This document shows positions 37,178-50,126 of a stretch of 64,000 nt of DNA, piece by piece. Position 1 is the stretch's first letter. Each line of letters opens with the position of its first letter. Made by a program: the position numbers and the translations under genes. Where the stretch lies: assembly GCA_013400115.1 (NCBI GenBank), contig VXBP01009458.1, positions 1-64,000 of the forward strand, read 5' to 3'. The DNA is from Rhinopomastus cyanomelas. Lineage: Eukaryota > Chordata > Aves > Bucerotiformes > Rhinopomastidae. The notes under the pieces were generated by a model. It saw nothing but the letters and a program-made list of their open reading frames with translations. It made no database searches and had not been told where the DNA came from.

Positions 37178-37337
37178 TCATAGAATGGTTTGGGTTGGAA
37201 GAGATCTCAAAGGTCATCCAGTTCCAATCCACCTGCCATGGACACAGGACTCCTCTCACCAGGCCAGGTTGCCCAGATCCCCATTCAACCTGGCCCTGAA
37301 CGCTTCCAGGGATGGAGAAGCCACAATTGCTCTGCAG
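37178..37337 (-). repeat. CR1 LINE 3' fragment between ASL2 and GUSB
   Basis: Antisense: ATCATAGAATGGTTTGGGTTGG, CAGGCCAGGTTGCCCAGATCC, CCTGGCCCTGAACGCTTCCAGG. It fills much of the 0.5 kb between the two genes. Confidence 0.88.
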
Positions 37338-37574
37338 GCCAGCAGGAGTGTCCCAGCATGTGTTGAGGGAGGCCAGTGCATGTCCATGCAGACAGACCTT
37401 TGGGGCAACCTCTGCAACAGGTCCCAGCTCTGGCTGTCGCTGCCCTTCCCTAGGTCAGATCTCCCTACCTGCCTTCTCGAAGAGAAAAACATCTCCTGCC
37501 CACCTGGCTCACCATCCTGCTTCAACGAGCGGCTCTGAAAAGAAACAGAAGTCACTAAAACACCAGTAACTAAA

Positions 37575-37675
37575 GGAATGAAAGCGCCGCCCCGCCAGCT
37601 GCCGGCCCCATCCCCGCGCTCCCCGGCCGCTCCCACCCGCCCCTCCCACAACGCCGGGCTCCGCCCTCAGCCAAG
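37575..37675 (+). promoter_or_regulatory. CpG-rich promoter / 5'UTR region of GUSB
   Basis: Strongly GC-rich block immediately upstream of the GUSB start, continuing through exon 1. The CCAAGATGGCGGC context at the start resembles a housekeeping-gene start. No TATA box is seen. It lies only about 0.53 kb after the ASL2 polyadenylation signal. Confidence 0.55.
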
Positions 37676-40600
37676 ATGGCGGCCGGAGCGTCAGGCCGGG
37701 CCGAGGCGGGGCGGGCGCTGCTGCTGGCGCTGCTGCCGGCGCTGCTGGCGGCGGTGGGGCGGGCGGCGGCCCCGCCGGGCGGGATGCTCTTCCCTCGGGA
37801 CACCCCTTCCCGGGAGCGGAGGGAGCTCGGCGGCCTCTGGAGCTTCCGCGCCGACTTCTCGCCGAGCAGGGACGAGGGCTTCGAGCAGCGATGGTACCGA
37901 CAGCCGCTCCGGCAGGTAACGGGGCTGGGATGGGGTGGGTGCGGGCTGCCCCATCAGGGATGGGCGAGGGGTCTCCTGCCGGGACGGGACCCGGCCAGCC
38001 TGGCTGCTTCTTCCTCTTTCCTAACCCCCACCCTGGGCTGCACTTCGCCCCTGCCAGGTGCCTGCTCGCCCGGACGAGGTTTTACCTCTCAAGACCGACC
38101 CACAGAACAGCAGCTCCCGGTTATCCCGCTTCTCCTGGCCTTACCTAGCTTCTCCCGACGTTATCCCGCTTCTCCCGGTGTTACCCCGCTTCTCCCATTA
38201 TTCTGCTTCTGCTCAGGAGGCAGGAATCACAGAATCTCTCCGGCTGAAAGAGACTTTTAAGATCGATCATCAAATCCAACCTTTGACCCAGCACTGCCAG
38301 GTTCACACCTCTAACCCCTGTCCCTCAGCACTGCATCTGTCTGCCTTTTAAATCCCACAGCTGCCCTGGGCAGCTTGGGCCAGGTTTGATAGCCCCTCAG
38401 TGAAGGAATTCTTCCCAACATCCAGCCTAAATCTCCCCTGCTGTTGCTTGCAACTATTTCCTCTGGTCCTGTTGCTTTCCACCACCAAGAAGATGCTGAG
38501 ACCTTCCTCACTCCAGCCTCCTTTCAGGGAGTTGTAGAGTGAGAAGGTCTCCTCTGAACCTCATTTTCTCCAGGCTAAACACACCCCCAGTTCCCTCAGC
38601 TGCTTCTCACAGGACTTGTGAGGAAGCACCTGAATGAACTGCAGCCACCCATAGCTGTCCCTCTTGGCTTTGCCCAACATCTGCCCCTTGCCAGCAGCAC
38701 GGAATGAATAAAACCCTGCCTGGAAATTCTTGAACTATTAACCTCTGAGTAACTGAACGAGCCCTGCTGTCATAGAATCATTAGGGATTGGAATGGACCC
38801 TGAAAGATCATCTAGTCCAGTCCCCCTGCCACAGTAGGATCACTTCACTGGAGAAGCTATAGAATCAGAATCACTCAGGGTTGGAAGGGACCACCTGATC
38901 ATCCAGTTCCATCCCCCCCGCCCTAGACCAGGCTGGCCAGAACCCCATCCAGCCTGGCCTTAAACACCTCCAGGGATGGGGCCCCAACCACCTCCCTGGG
39001 CACTTAACTAAAAGAAGGAAGTTCTGTTTTCTGTGCATGAGCTGTACAAGTCCATCATTTATAGTTTAGCCCCTTGGCCCATGTTTTTTGTTAAGTCATG
39101 GAAGGAAAGAAGAGCTGAAAGATCCTGTGCTGCCAACGTTCTGCAAAAAGAGATGATGAGAGGAGAGGAATCATTGACTGTGCCCCTCAAAGGAGGCTCA
39201 GATGTGTATGCCCAATGTCCTTTAGACACCAGAGAATCTCCCTGAAGGAGAGACAGTTACAGCCATCCCAGGCAAAGGTTATCTTGTGTCAGACACCAGA
39301 AAATTCACCTCACTACCCAAGGATTTTTCCCCACTAGGACTCACTGATGTCTAATAAGGGCGCCGGGTTCCTCCATAGTGCCATTCGGTGCTGAGCCAGC
39401 AATGCACGTGATGCTCAGCCCGGGGGGACCAGAGCTTCCTCGTTTTGCTCTCCATGGAAAAGCTTCCTTAGGAAAGGGGAAGCAGCTGCAACACTCATTT
39501 TTGCAACATCATGAGTGCAGAAGGTGCTAAAAATGAACATTTCTGTTTTGCAACAGCACCCGGTTATCCTGGCATTAAATGTTTTATGGCACTGCCTGTC
39601 TGTAATCCTCATGGTAAAAGGAAGTGAGCTGGGACTGCTGTAATCCTACAGGATCTGTGGTGCTCTCGGGGCATTGAGAAAGGCTAGATTCCTTCCAGAC
39701 AGCCTCCATGTGCCTTCCCTGGGGGATCTGGCCCTAGAACTCCATGATGCTGGCCTTCTGCTACAGCTCTTCACCTGACAAGCAGTGCCCCACTGCAGTT
39801 CACTGGCACCACACCACCAGCACCACTCCCCAACCAGCCAGCACTGTACAGGAGAAACTCCTGTGGGAAGTCCCAGGCTGGAACAACCACCTGGGCATTA
39901 GTTTTTCCTCCCTTTGCTTTTCTGATTCCACAATACCAGAGCCATTAATACAATCTGAAGGGAAAACAAGATAGGAGCAACTTCTTTCTGTAGGAACGAG
40001 CCGGTTCCTTGGTTCCTTGGTTTTTAAGTAGGACTTGTACAGGATCTGTGGCAGACCACATCAGTTTCTCAACAGGTTTTCCCAAATATTCCCACCTGTA
40101 AGGTTGGCAGTGGAAGGGAACATCTCCGGCAGCACAGCCCAGATATTAACATTTCCTTTATTAAATGATCTGCTACCTCCTTTCCCTCCAGACAGGTCCC
40201 GTGATTGACATGCCAGTGCCTGCCAGCTTCAATGACATCACTCAAGACCCCAACTTGGAGAACTACATCGGCTGGGTGTGGTACGAGAAAGAGGAGCTGC
40301 TGCCTCTGCGCTGGCTTCAGGATGCCAACACCCGTGTGGTTCTCCGCTTCGGCAGCGCCCACTACTACGCCATTGTGGTAGGTTGCCTGGGACATCGTCC
40401 ACAATCGTGCTGCGCTAAAACCCAGCCTGTGCCTTCAGCAAACCCATCTCTACCTACATTTCATACCAGCCTGCTGTCTGCTCTACTCTTGGCTGTTCTG
40501 CTCCAACCAAGGACTCAGCCAGGTTTCACAGAATCGCAAAATGTTAGGGGTTGGAATGGACCTCAGAAGATCATCTAGTCCAACCTTCCTGCCAGAGCAG

Positions 40601-43600
40601 GATCACCTAGATTAGGTTTCCCAGGTCTCCTCCAACATCAGGACTAGTAACTACCACATTTTCTTGCTACAAGATCTTCCCAGAACAGCATCTCAGTGAC
40701 ACTTGCTTTTATGTGACCCAGCCCTAGCTGCCAGCAAAGGAAGGGCTGCTAGATAGATCCCTCAAGGAGTAAGAGCGCAGAACAAAGTTCAGTGCTACTG
40801 GGAAGCCCAACTGCCTTTTGTTGGGTTCCCTCTCTTCTCCCCGCGCTTGCCACAAAACCACAGTAACCCTGCTGCTTGGGCTCACGTGTGTCTTCTCTTG
40901 CAGTGGGTTAATGGAGTGCAAGTCATAGAGCACGAAGGGGGCCACCTCCCTTTTGAAGCAGATATAAGCAGCATCGTCCAGGGCAGCCCGGGCAGCCCCT
41001 GCCGCATCACTGTCGCACTCAACAATACTCTGACACCCCATACTCTGCCTCCAGGGTCCATTCAGTACATGAATGACAAAACAAGGTGAGTTGCTCAAGC
41101 GCTGTACTACTGAGCTTGTCCCAGGAAGGAGAGAAAGGGAGTTTATTTGTGTGCTGGTTCTTAAAACCCTCCAAGCAATTTAATACACCAGGGAGGAGTT
41201 TAGGCTTTAGCGTGACGAGGAATCTGCACTGAGTTGCTGCATCTGTTTTACACACAGGGAACTGAGATTAACTCTTTTGCCAAGCTGAATCAATGGCAGA
41301 TTTGAGAAGCTTGAATTCATCCAAATTCAAACTCGGAAGCTGTCAAGTACCAGCTATCCTGAGGGATCAAACCCATCCAGTGCACTAGAAGTTCGCTCAC
41401 TGGTAATTCCCTTCAGTGCAGCAGCAGTAGCACTAGTGAGCGGTAGATCTGTCCTGTCCTGTTTTCCCAGCGAGCGTCTGTTGCTACGTGACTCTTTGAC
41501 ATTGCTGGCACCCGTATGCTGCCTTCAGTCCTTGTGTGATGAACCGTAATGCAGCCATTTCTCCTGTCTTGCTCACTCAGGTATCCCAAGAACTATTTTG
41601 TACAGAACACCAGGTTTGATTTCTTTAATTATGCTGGAATCCATCGCCCGGTTGTGCTTTACACCACTCCTTCAATCTACATAGATGATATTACTGTGAC
41701 AACTACTTCATCAGAGAGTGTTGGTAGGTCCAGAGCAATTACAGCAGCTACCCCTGGCTCCAAATGGAGATGACAAGGGCAGCAGAGAAAATATCCTGCA
41801 AAAGTCTGATGATGTCTTGTGGTGGCTCTCTCCTGAACTTGAGCTGTTCCATCACACAGCTCAGCAGCTACAAGATATACAGTAAAGAGCTCAGAAGCAG
41901 TAAGGAAAAAAGAAAAAGGCTCCTGTTACCATGGAGGGATGATCAGGTGTTTCTTGAGGTAGATTTTCTCAGTAGGGGCAGTTTTTCTGGCACTTAAGGC
42001 AAGATTATCTCTAAGTAACAGTTGTGTGACACACAAATGTAGCTGGAAACTTCCAGGACAGACAGATCATACTTCTTATATTCAATTTGTGCTACTGTGT
42101 TGTTGTTTTGCATCTCCCTCATCTTTTAAAATGCTGCTCTATGTGAAAACCCTCCAATGTTTGCTTGATGGCTACATTTTTCCTCTCTTGGCAGTCTCTG
42201 ATCACCTTTTCTTTCCTTTGAACCAGCAATGGTGCAATACCAGGTGTCAGTTGTTGGCAGCAGCTCCTATTCCTTGTCCCTGAGTTTACGTGATCAAGAG
42301 GGGAAAGTGGTTGCCACGGGTGATGGGCCAGTGGGAGAGCTAAAAGTCCTGAACCCAAATCTTTGGTGGCCTTACCTGATGCACGAGAATCCTGGATACC
42401 GCTACTCCTTAGAGGTACTGGTGATGTTTCTTCCTTCCTGTGTGCATTCCTGCTGTCTAATAGTTAAGGAACCGCCACATGGCCCACCTTCCATACTCAT
42501 CTCCTCCCGCGGCTCCTGTTCAAAAGACCAGACTGGGATTACTAATTGTGTGGTAATCAAATCAAGCTTTGCCAGCTCCCTGGATGCGGAACTGAAAGGT
42601 CCGTTGGTGAGAGAAGGGACACAAAATCATAGAATCATCAGGGATTGGCAGGGACCTCGAAAGATCATCTAGTCCAACCCCCCTGCCACGGCAGGATCAC
42701 CTAGACTAAGTCACACAGGAACATGTCCAAGCAGGTCTTAAACATCTCTAGTGAAGGTGACTCCACAACTCCCCTGGGCAGCCTGTTCCAGTGCTCTGTC
42801 ACCCTCACTGGGAAGAAGTTCCTTCTCATATTTATGTGGAACCTCCTATGTTCCAGTTCACACCCATTGTCCTATCACTAGATGAGATTGAGAAGAGCCT
42901 GGCTCCATCCTCCTGACACCCACCCTTCAAACATTAATGAGGTCACCCCTCAGTCTCCTCTAAGCTAAAGAGACCCAGCTCCCTCAGCCTCTCCTCATAA
43001 GGGAGGTGCTCCACTTCCTTCATCATCCTCATTGCTCTATGCTGGACTCCCTCCCTGACCCTCATGCCTAAGAAGCTTGCCCTTTCTATTTAGTGCCCAA
43101 TCCACCTCTTGCAAAAGGAACACTGCAGACTGTATAGGGGAGGACATATCATGAAAACCAAGAGTCTCTGAAGAGTGGGCTAACCTCTTCCACGTGCTTT
43201 GCCATGCAGTGAGCTTTCCTGCCACTCTGTAAGATCAGTTCAGCTTCAACAGCACAAGCCTGAAAGTCTTTGTGAATTTAGGATGACTGCTGACATTTAG
43301 ATAAAGAAATTAGGGCAGATGAGCTGCTGTGATCTTCCAGGGGCTCAGGATGTATCTCTGGTGAGCAGATGACATTTCAGTCATTGCCTGGTATGAAGCA
43401 CAGGGCAGAAGAGGTGTTCCACTGCCCTGCCTGGGGAGATGGAGTGGCCTGGATGCCTACAGATTAAAAAGCCTTTGTCGTGGGGTGAACAAGCCCCAGA
43501 AGGATCATGCAGGCTTCACGCTCATCCTTTCACTTCCCCAGTTTGGATTTCTGTTTGGTCAACCTTGCTCCTTCCCTGAGGAGATAAATGGGGACCACAG

Positions 43601-46600
43601 GAAACAGTTGAAGCAGCAGTGAGGAGCAGGCTCTGTGCTGAGGTGGGGCTGGGAAACGGGCAGGCGGTCAGCACAAGGAGGAGGGAGGGTGCACGGGGCA
43701 TCCTTGTGAAGCCCTGTGTGTCACTTACATCTCCTCTCTGGAAATCCAGGTGAGAATGCAGGCGCAGGCTGACGGGGCACCGCTGGAGGACACGTACACG
43801 CTGCCAGTCGGCATCCGCACGGTCCATGTCACCAGCACGCAGTTCCTCATCAACGGCAGGCCCTTCTACTTCCACGGCGTCAACAAGCATGAAGATGCGG
43901 ACGTAAGTGTGTGGCACCTGCAGCGGGGGCACCTCATGGCTCCTTGAAGCCACTCACAGCCCCGCATGGCTCCTCACAGCCCCTCTAGGTTCCTCGAAGC
44001 CTCTCACAGCTCCTCACGGGCCCCCATGCCTCCTCACAGCGCTTCACTGCTCCCCTTGGGCCTTCATGGCCCCTCCCGGGCCCCCGTGGCCCCTCACAGC
44101 CCTGAGGATCTGCAGCAGCCCCTGCTCTTTCCTCCTGTCCCCACTCAAAGGGCTGGTTTCCTCACACTCTTCTCCTAGATGCTGCCAGGAAGAACCTTCA
44201 GGGACACCACGAAGCCCAGTCCCGCCAGAACACCCGGCTCGAGGCTCACAGGGCGCTGGCAGAGGGGCTAAACCGCCCCCCCCCCCGGCCATGGCTTCCC
44301 TTCACAAATTGCCGCCCTCGGGGTCCCCAGTCCGGGAAACGCCAGCAACGAAGTGTCCGCCGGGGAGGCTCCGGCCACTGGGAGGCTCTGCAGCCCCGGG
44401 CACGGCCCCGGCTCCGGGCCTGGCCCGGCTCCTCACCTCCGAGAAGGCGGCTCCTCCTCAGCCGCGGGCCTGCGGCGCCTTCTCCCCCTCTGGTTCCCCT
44501 CCGCAGCCCCTCACGGGCGTCGCCTGGGCCCGGCGGGAGGGAGCGGCCTCCCTCCTGGCCGTGCCCGGGCCCCTCTGAAAGGCTCAGAGAGACAGAAGTG
44601 GCCCCCGGGGCTGGGAATGCCCTGGGAACTCGAAGGGAAGTGGCGCCATGTGAGAAGCCCCGTCCCGGCGGGGCTCCTGGCTGTGATTTCTCTCTTCTCC
44701 CTCCCCAGATCCGTGGCAAAGGCCTTGACTGGGCCCTGATCGCGAAGGACTTCAACCTGCTGCGCTGGCTGGGCGCAAACTCCTTCCGCACCAGCCACTA
44801 CCCCTATGCCGAGGAGATCATGGACCTGTGCGATGCCTATGGCATCGTGGTGATCGATGAGTGCCCTGGTGTGGGCATTAAAATGCTGTAAGAACCTTCC
44901 CCTTGTGTCCACGTCCCCCTTGCACCCCTTCCCCTCATCAGGGCAGCACTTTGCTCTATTTAGAAAGCCGGCTGTTGCGCCATGTGTGCTCGGTGAGGTT
45001 GGGCAACCAGAGGGTGTTTTGCCACGTGGCTGCCATGTCGTTTGGGCTGGTTCCATTAACGAGCCCAAAGCACAGAGCAGCAGGCTTGGAGGAGATTGAG
45101 CAGAAGCTGTATTCAGTGTCAAGCCCTGAGTTTTCACAGGGAGAGGAAAACCGGTTGGATTTTATGCCCTCACCTCACTGGGTCTTGTGTTTTGTCTTTA
45201 AGCGAGAGCTTTGGGAATAAGTCCTTGCAGCATCATCTCGTTGTGATGGAGGAACTGATCCGCAGGGACAAGAACAGGCCATCGGTGGTGATGTGGTCAG
45301 TAGCCAACGAGCCGGCGTCGGAGCTGGCCCCAGCGGCTTACTACTTTAAGTAAGTGCTTGTACAGCGAGCTGAGGCCTGAATTCTGGCACGTGAGGCATC
45401 TTCTTCCTTTGAGACCGCACAGAGGAGGAGTAGAGTTTCTGCAAACCCTGCAGCAGAGGTGGCTGGAGTTGCAGGCACTTCACAGCAGATGATCACTAAG
45501 TATCTTACAGTGTTTCATTAAAACGTCTCTTTCTGCTAAATCAAAACCAGCTCCAAACATCTGCGGGGCGGGGGCAGAAGGACAGGGTACTGGGGAAATG
45601 GGCCTGTGCTTCTTGGTGCTGTTGTTGAACTCTTGCTTTGCTGTTTGCAAACAGGACAGTGATAGCTCACACGAAAGCTCTCGATCCCTCCAGACCAGTA
45701 ACCTTTGTGACAGAGGCTAATTATGCTCTTGATCGTGGTGTAAGTTTATTTTCTAGCTTTTCTTTTTTCTCCTTTTCACATCACTTGTTTTACAGTCCTT
45801 CCCCCCCTCCTCCCCAAAGTGTACTGGGGGTGTTTAACTGGGGGAGGCAGAAGGAAACTTCCAATTCTGTTTTGAGTACAAAGCACCTTATCCTGTAGTT
45901 GTAGTCCAGCTAAAAAAAAACCCATCAACCGTAAGAATGCCTGTGTTGAGCGAAGTATTCAGGGTCCGACCCCTGGATCCTGTTAACACTGTCATGCTTT
46001 GCTGTGCCACTGTCTTTATTAACACTTGTGATTTTCCCTTGCAATTACACCAAAGCTTAAACCTCTTTAAAATGCTGACATCCCTTGTGAAGTACTAATG
46101 AAGGCAGCTTTGCTTTAATTCCTGCTTTCAGCTGCTGTAGATCTTCTGTGGCAGATGTCTGATAATGCTGAATAATCTAAAAGCTCCTCTAGCTTCATCA
46201 TTGGAGTCCTGAAGCTGTATAACTAGCCAAGAGGTGCTCTTCTTTAATGCCTGTGCCTTCAGCTGACCATAGCGTGAAGGGAGGATTCTCCACACACACA
46301 TTTGTTTCAAGGGTAGTTACAGAATCACAGAACATGAGGCATTGGAAGAGACCTCGAAAGAGCATCCAGTCCAATCCCCCTGCCACAGCAGGATCCCCTA
46401 GATCAAGTTGCACAGGAACATATCCAGGTGGTTTTTGTCTCCAGAGAAGGAGACTCCACAACTCCCATGGGAAGCCCCTTCCAGTGCTCTCTCACCCTCA
46501 CTTCTTATGGGAAGAGGTTCCTTCTCAGATTGATATGGAACCTCCTATGTTCCAGCTCACACCCATTGCCTCTTGTCCTATCATTAGATCTTATATCAGT

Positions 46601-49600
46601 TTTAATTTTTCCAGATGGCTCTGTAGTACCTGTCAGTACTGTACAGTAACCTCTTCCAGCAGGTGAGGTACATGATCCTACCACATCCCTGCTACAGGTT
46701 ACACTTTGTGTTTCTTCCAAGCTGTCCTACAACTAGCAGGAATGGCTGCCTGCAGCTGTGACAGGTCTGTTCCTTCCCACCCCAGGTGAAAAATAACAAC
46801 CTGATGGCCTCAGTTTGGAAGGAGCCCAGCAGAGAGCTGCTTGTAGATGTCACTGTTTCATCAGCCCCTGCCACGCACACTCAGGCTCTGACATCCCATC
46901 CCTACGGGCACATCCTGACACGACCCAGGAAAACAAACCCAAAGAACAGACCCCATACACTGCTGTGATATTAGAACTTTTTGTCTCTTTTATTACAAAA
47001 CATGTTAAGAGAACATTGAACAAGTTACATACAACAGCATGGTATCTGTAGTGGGCTTTGTGCCCTTCTCTCACACTGTCCGTGGGGTAGAAATGGCATA
47101 GAACTTGCAGAACACTTAGTATTGCACCATTGATGCACAGATTTAGTTGCCAGTCAAAATATTTGACCACTAACTCAATAATCACCTTCCAATACTCAAA
47201 AAGGACACCTGAATGTACCAGCAAGCCAGAGACATCATGGAAACTCAAAGACTTCTAACAAACCTGAGCATGAAATGGGTTGATCTTGTCTGACTCTTTT
47301 CTGTGACCTAAGTCTGTAAGAAAACTGCCAAATTAATCTGCTGCTGGCTCACCGAATGAATCCTGCTGTTTTCCTGGGAAATAAGTCACATTGGGAGGGC
47401 CTGAGTGATGGGGGAAGACACGTCATGTGCAGTCACACTGAGCTTCATTAAATGAACCAAAAGGAGGACTTTGCTTTATGAGTGACAGTTGTCTGCTTTG
47501 AGCAATGTGGCAGAACACTCTCTCCTTGTTTTTTGTAGGCTCCTTACGTGGATGTGATCTGTGTAAACAGCTACTTCTCCTGGTACCATGACCCAGGCCA
47601 TCTGGAAGTTATTCCACTGCAACTCACGGCCCAGTTTGAGAACTGGTATAAAACCTACCAAAAACCCATTATCCAGAGTGAATACGGAGCAGACTCGGTT
47701 CCTGGGCTTCACAGTGTAAGTGTTACAGGTGTTCTAGGTGGAAAAAGGCTCTGGCAGGAGGATTGGACTAGATGATCTTTTGAGGTCCCTTCCAATCCCT
47801 AATGTACTGTGATACTGTTCTTCTTACATAGTCAGTAACATCTAAGTAGGAGGGATGGGTATCATCAAGCCTGACTACTTAGTTTTGAGGTGAGTGTCCA
47901 AATGACTCCAGGATTGTCATCCTGCTCCACCAAAACCAATGAGCTTTGCCACTGACTAACAAAGGTTAGAATCACAGAATCACACAACATTAGGGATTGC
48001 AAGGGACCTTGAAAGATCATCCAGTCCAATCCCCCTGCCACAGCAGGATCCCCTAGATCAAGTTGCACAGGAACATGGCCAGGCAGGTTTTTTTAAATGT
48101 CTCCAGAGAGGGAGACTCCACAACCCTCCAGGCAGCCTGTTCCAGTGCTCTGTCACCCTCACTGTGAAGAAGTTCCTTCTCATATTTATGTGGAACCTCC
48201 TCTGTTCCAGCTGACACCCATTGCCCCTTGTCCTATCATTAGATTCCACTTAAAGACAAGCTTTTAGCTTTGACCAAAAGCCTTGAGCACTCCAAGATCT
48301 GTACTGAGGCATCTGTGGAAAACACATAATCAAGATACAACACTGGAGCGTGGACATTCATTTCATGGTCACAGAATGGTTTGGGTTGGAAGGGACCCTG
48401 AAGATGGTCTAGTTCCCACCCCCCTCCCTGGGCAGGGACATCTCCAGCTAGACAAGGTTGCTCAGTGCCCTGCCCAGCCTGGCCCTGAACAGGGATCAGA
48501 CAAAGCACCATCACCAAGCAGAAGCAGGTGCTCCCCCACTGCCTGGCATTGTGGTTGGATGTTATGTGCCATCCACGTGCCATTTCAGTGGTTGCCAGCT
48601 ATCACCAAACAGCTGCTGGTAATGCAGCGGAAGTTAATCTCAGCAGAGGCTCCGTAGGCTAACTCAAAGGCACCTCTTTTTCCTGGCTGCAGGACCCACC
48701 TCTTATGTTCAGCGAGGAGTACCAGAAAGCTATGCTAAGAGAGTACCACACTGTCTTTGACAAAAAGAGGAGAGACTACGTGATTGGGGAGCTCATCTGG
48801 AATTTTGCTGATTTCATGACGAATCAAGGTAAGCTTTTCTTTGCAAGTAGCTCTCCATTCTCCCTGCAAGTTTATGACACACAAAAATCACTGTGCTCTA
48901 GCACAAAAGGGCCCTTAGAACATAGCTGGTTTCTGTGTCAAAGTCAATCTACGAGAATCTAGAGAGAAGGTTCTGCCTATACTTAATGCATCCTCCTCTT
49001 TACCCTGAACTCCTGGATGTCCCACCTACGTGATGCTACCCAGTGCAGTAGGGCAGAGTGCCAGGGAAGCTTGTGAGCAGACCCAGAGTACTTCATTCCT
49101 TGGCCAGTTCAGAGCTTCAGTCAGCTGTTGGGGATGTCTCTCGCTTCGTATTTCATCTACAACTGCCTGTTAAGGAGCACCTTAAATAATGGATTAACCT
49201 GGTAGAGGTCTAGCAGTAGAGAACCAGCTGCCACACCGGCAGACAATGCCTATCGTGACACTCCATCCGTGGTTAGTCATGAAGTGCACTCACGAAGAAC
49301 GGGCCTTGACTTTACAGTGCAGTCACACAGAAGTGAAACGATTACAGCTCAGGAGGAGACCTAGCAAGGACCCACCTGCAGTGGGATGGTGAACAGTCAG
49401 TGTTCATTTCAGGTAGAAAAACATCATTAGGAATAACCTGTTGAGCACCAACACCGCTGAGTCCTTGAGAGCAGCAGTCAGCAAAGCAGGATCAGCTTCG
49501 ACTAGGAGAATGGAGAAAAGCTACACAAGTTCACATACACAGTTCCCATCTCTACACAGTGTGACCATCTTCCCTAATTTTCTGTGAAAATTAGAAGAGA

Positions 49601-50126
49601 CAATAAGGACAGAGTCATCGCTGAAGGGCAGTGCAAACAGGTAGTAATCAACAGTTTCACCATCAAATTTCCAGGTGGAACTAACAGCAGGAGGACCTGC
49701 TGTAGATACAATACTGACCAGGCTAATGGTCTCACCTGAACTGTCGCCCGACAGTTAATTGCAGCTGTATTGCTCACTCACAGCAATTAATCCTGCCAAG
49801 ACGATGCAAACTATGTCTGCCCAGTTGCCTGTTGTACCTGACCGCGTAGAAGAAAGTACATAGGTCTCTTCCACCTGACCTGGGTAACTAGAAACATCCT
49901 GACAGTTCACAGTGGGGGATTTAAAAGCATTTTATATATGTTTGTTTTATTTTCTGTCTTCCCCACAGGGACCACACGTGTTTTGGGGAACAAGAAAGGA
50001 ATATTTACCCGCCAGCGACAGCCCAAATCAGCTGCATTTGTTCTTAGAGAACGATACTGGAAGATTGCAAATGAATCGAGTTGTCTTCCCCCCATAATTA
50101 AATCACATTCCCTCTTCCTAAACTGA
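37676..50126 (+). CDS. GUSB: Beta-glucuronidase
   Basis: Lysosomal glycoside hydrolase family 2 enzyme that removes terminal beta-glucuronate from glycosaminoglycans and conjugates. Twelve exons: 37676-37915, 40192-40377, 40904-41085, 41581-41723, 42227-42414, 43750-43902, 44709-44887, 45203-45349, 45655-45739, 47539-47715, 48693-48828, 49969-50126. All borders are GT/AG, frames join, giving 657 codons (human is 651 from memory). Residues about 12-32 are a Leu/Ala-rich signal peptide. The jelly-roll part includes TGPVIDMPVP and GWVWYEKEE; the TIM barrel holds FHGVNKHEDAD, the acid/base Glu 460 in SVANEP, Tyr 513 and the nucleophile Glu 549 in QSEYGAD. The C terminus has GNKKGIFTRQRQPKSAAF. 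The last 15 or so residues differ from human, which is normal for this tail. Nothing suggests loss of function. Confidence 0.97.
38225..38640 (-). repeat. CR1 LINE fragment, GUSB intron 1
   Basis: Antisense, diverged subfamily: ATCACAGAATCTCTCCGGCTG, CCCTGGGCAGCTTGGGCC, AACCTCATTTTCTCCAGGC, CACCCCCAGTTCCCTCAGC. Confidence 0.75.
38771..39003 (-). repeat. Two adjacent CR1 tails, GUSB intron 1
   Basis: Antisense tail at 38771-38846 (TCATAGAATCATTAGGGATTGG), then a second of another subfamily at 38859-39001 (AGAATCACTCAGGGTTGGAAGG, CCTGGCCTTAAACACCTCCAGG). Confidence 0.85.
40525..40690 (-). repeat. CR1 LINE 3' fragment, GUSB intron 2
   Basis: Antisense: TTTCACAGAATCGCAAAATG, AAGATCATCTAGTCCAACC, GCCAGAGCAGGATCACCTAG. 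Confidence 0.8.
42628..43065 (-). repeat. CR1 LINE 3' fragment, GUSB intron 5
   Basis: Antisense: ATCATAGAATCATCAGGGATTGG, GTCACACAGGAACATGTCC, TGGGAAGAAGTTCCTTCTC, CCTCAGCCTCTCCTCATAAG. Confidence 0.92.
43935..44110 (+). repeat. Degenerate C-rich minisatellite, GUSB intron 6
   Basis: Irregular array of roughly 20-30 bp units built on CTCCTCACAGCCCC / CTCACAGC with GGCCCCC spacers. The units are too diverged to set a fixed period by eye. It lies in a GC-rich intron that also has an 11-C run near 44276-44286. Confidence 0.5.
46319..46590 (-). repeat. CR1 LINE 3' fragment, GUSB intron 9
   Basis: Antisense: ACAGAATCACAGAACATGAGGC, AATCCCCCTGCCACAGCAGG, GTTCCTTCTCAGATTGATATGG. Confidence 0.92.
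47745..47817 (+). repeat. CR1 LINE 3' tail, GUSB intron 10
   Basis: GGAGGATTGGACTAGATGATC, CCCTTCCAATCCCTAATGT, ACTGTGATACTGT. It starts about 30 bp after the exon 10 donor. Confidence 0.85.
47971..48243 (-). repeat. CR1 LINE 3' fragment, GUSB intron 10
   Basis: Antisense: ATCACAGAATCACACAACATTAGG, GCCACAGCAGGATCCCCTAG, GGCAGCCTGTTCCAGTGC. Confidence 0.92.
48369..48498 (-). repeat. CR1 LINE 3' tail, GUSB intron 10
   Basis: Antisense, other subfamily: CACAGAATGGTTTGGGTTGG, GACAAGGTTGCTCAGTGCCC, CCTGGCCCTGAACAGGG. Confidence 0.88.

Noticed and set aside
43907..44791. Long open frames on both strands in GUSB intron 6
   Set aside because: GC-rich, repeat-like intron without splice or family support; lies between well-defined GUSB exons 6 and 7.
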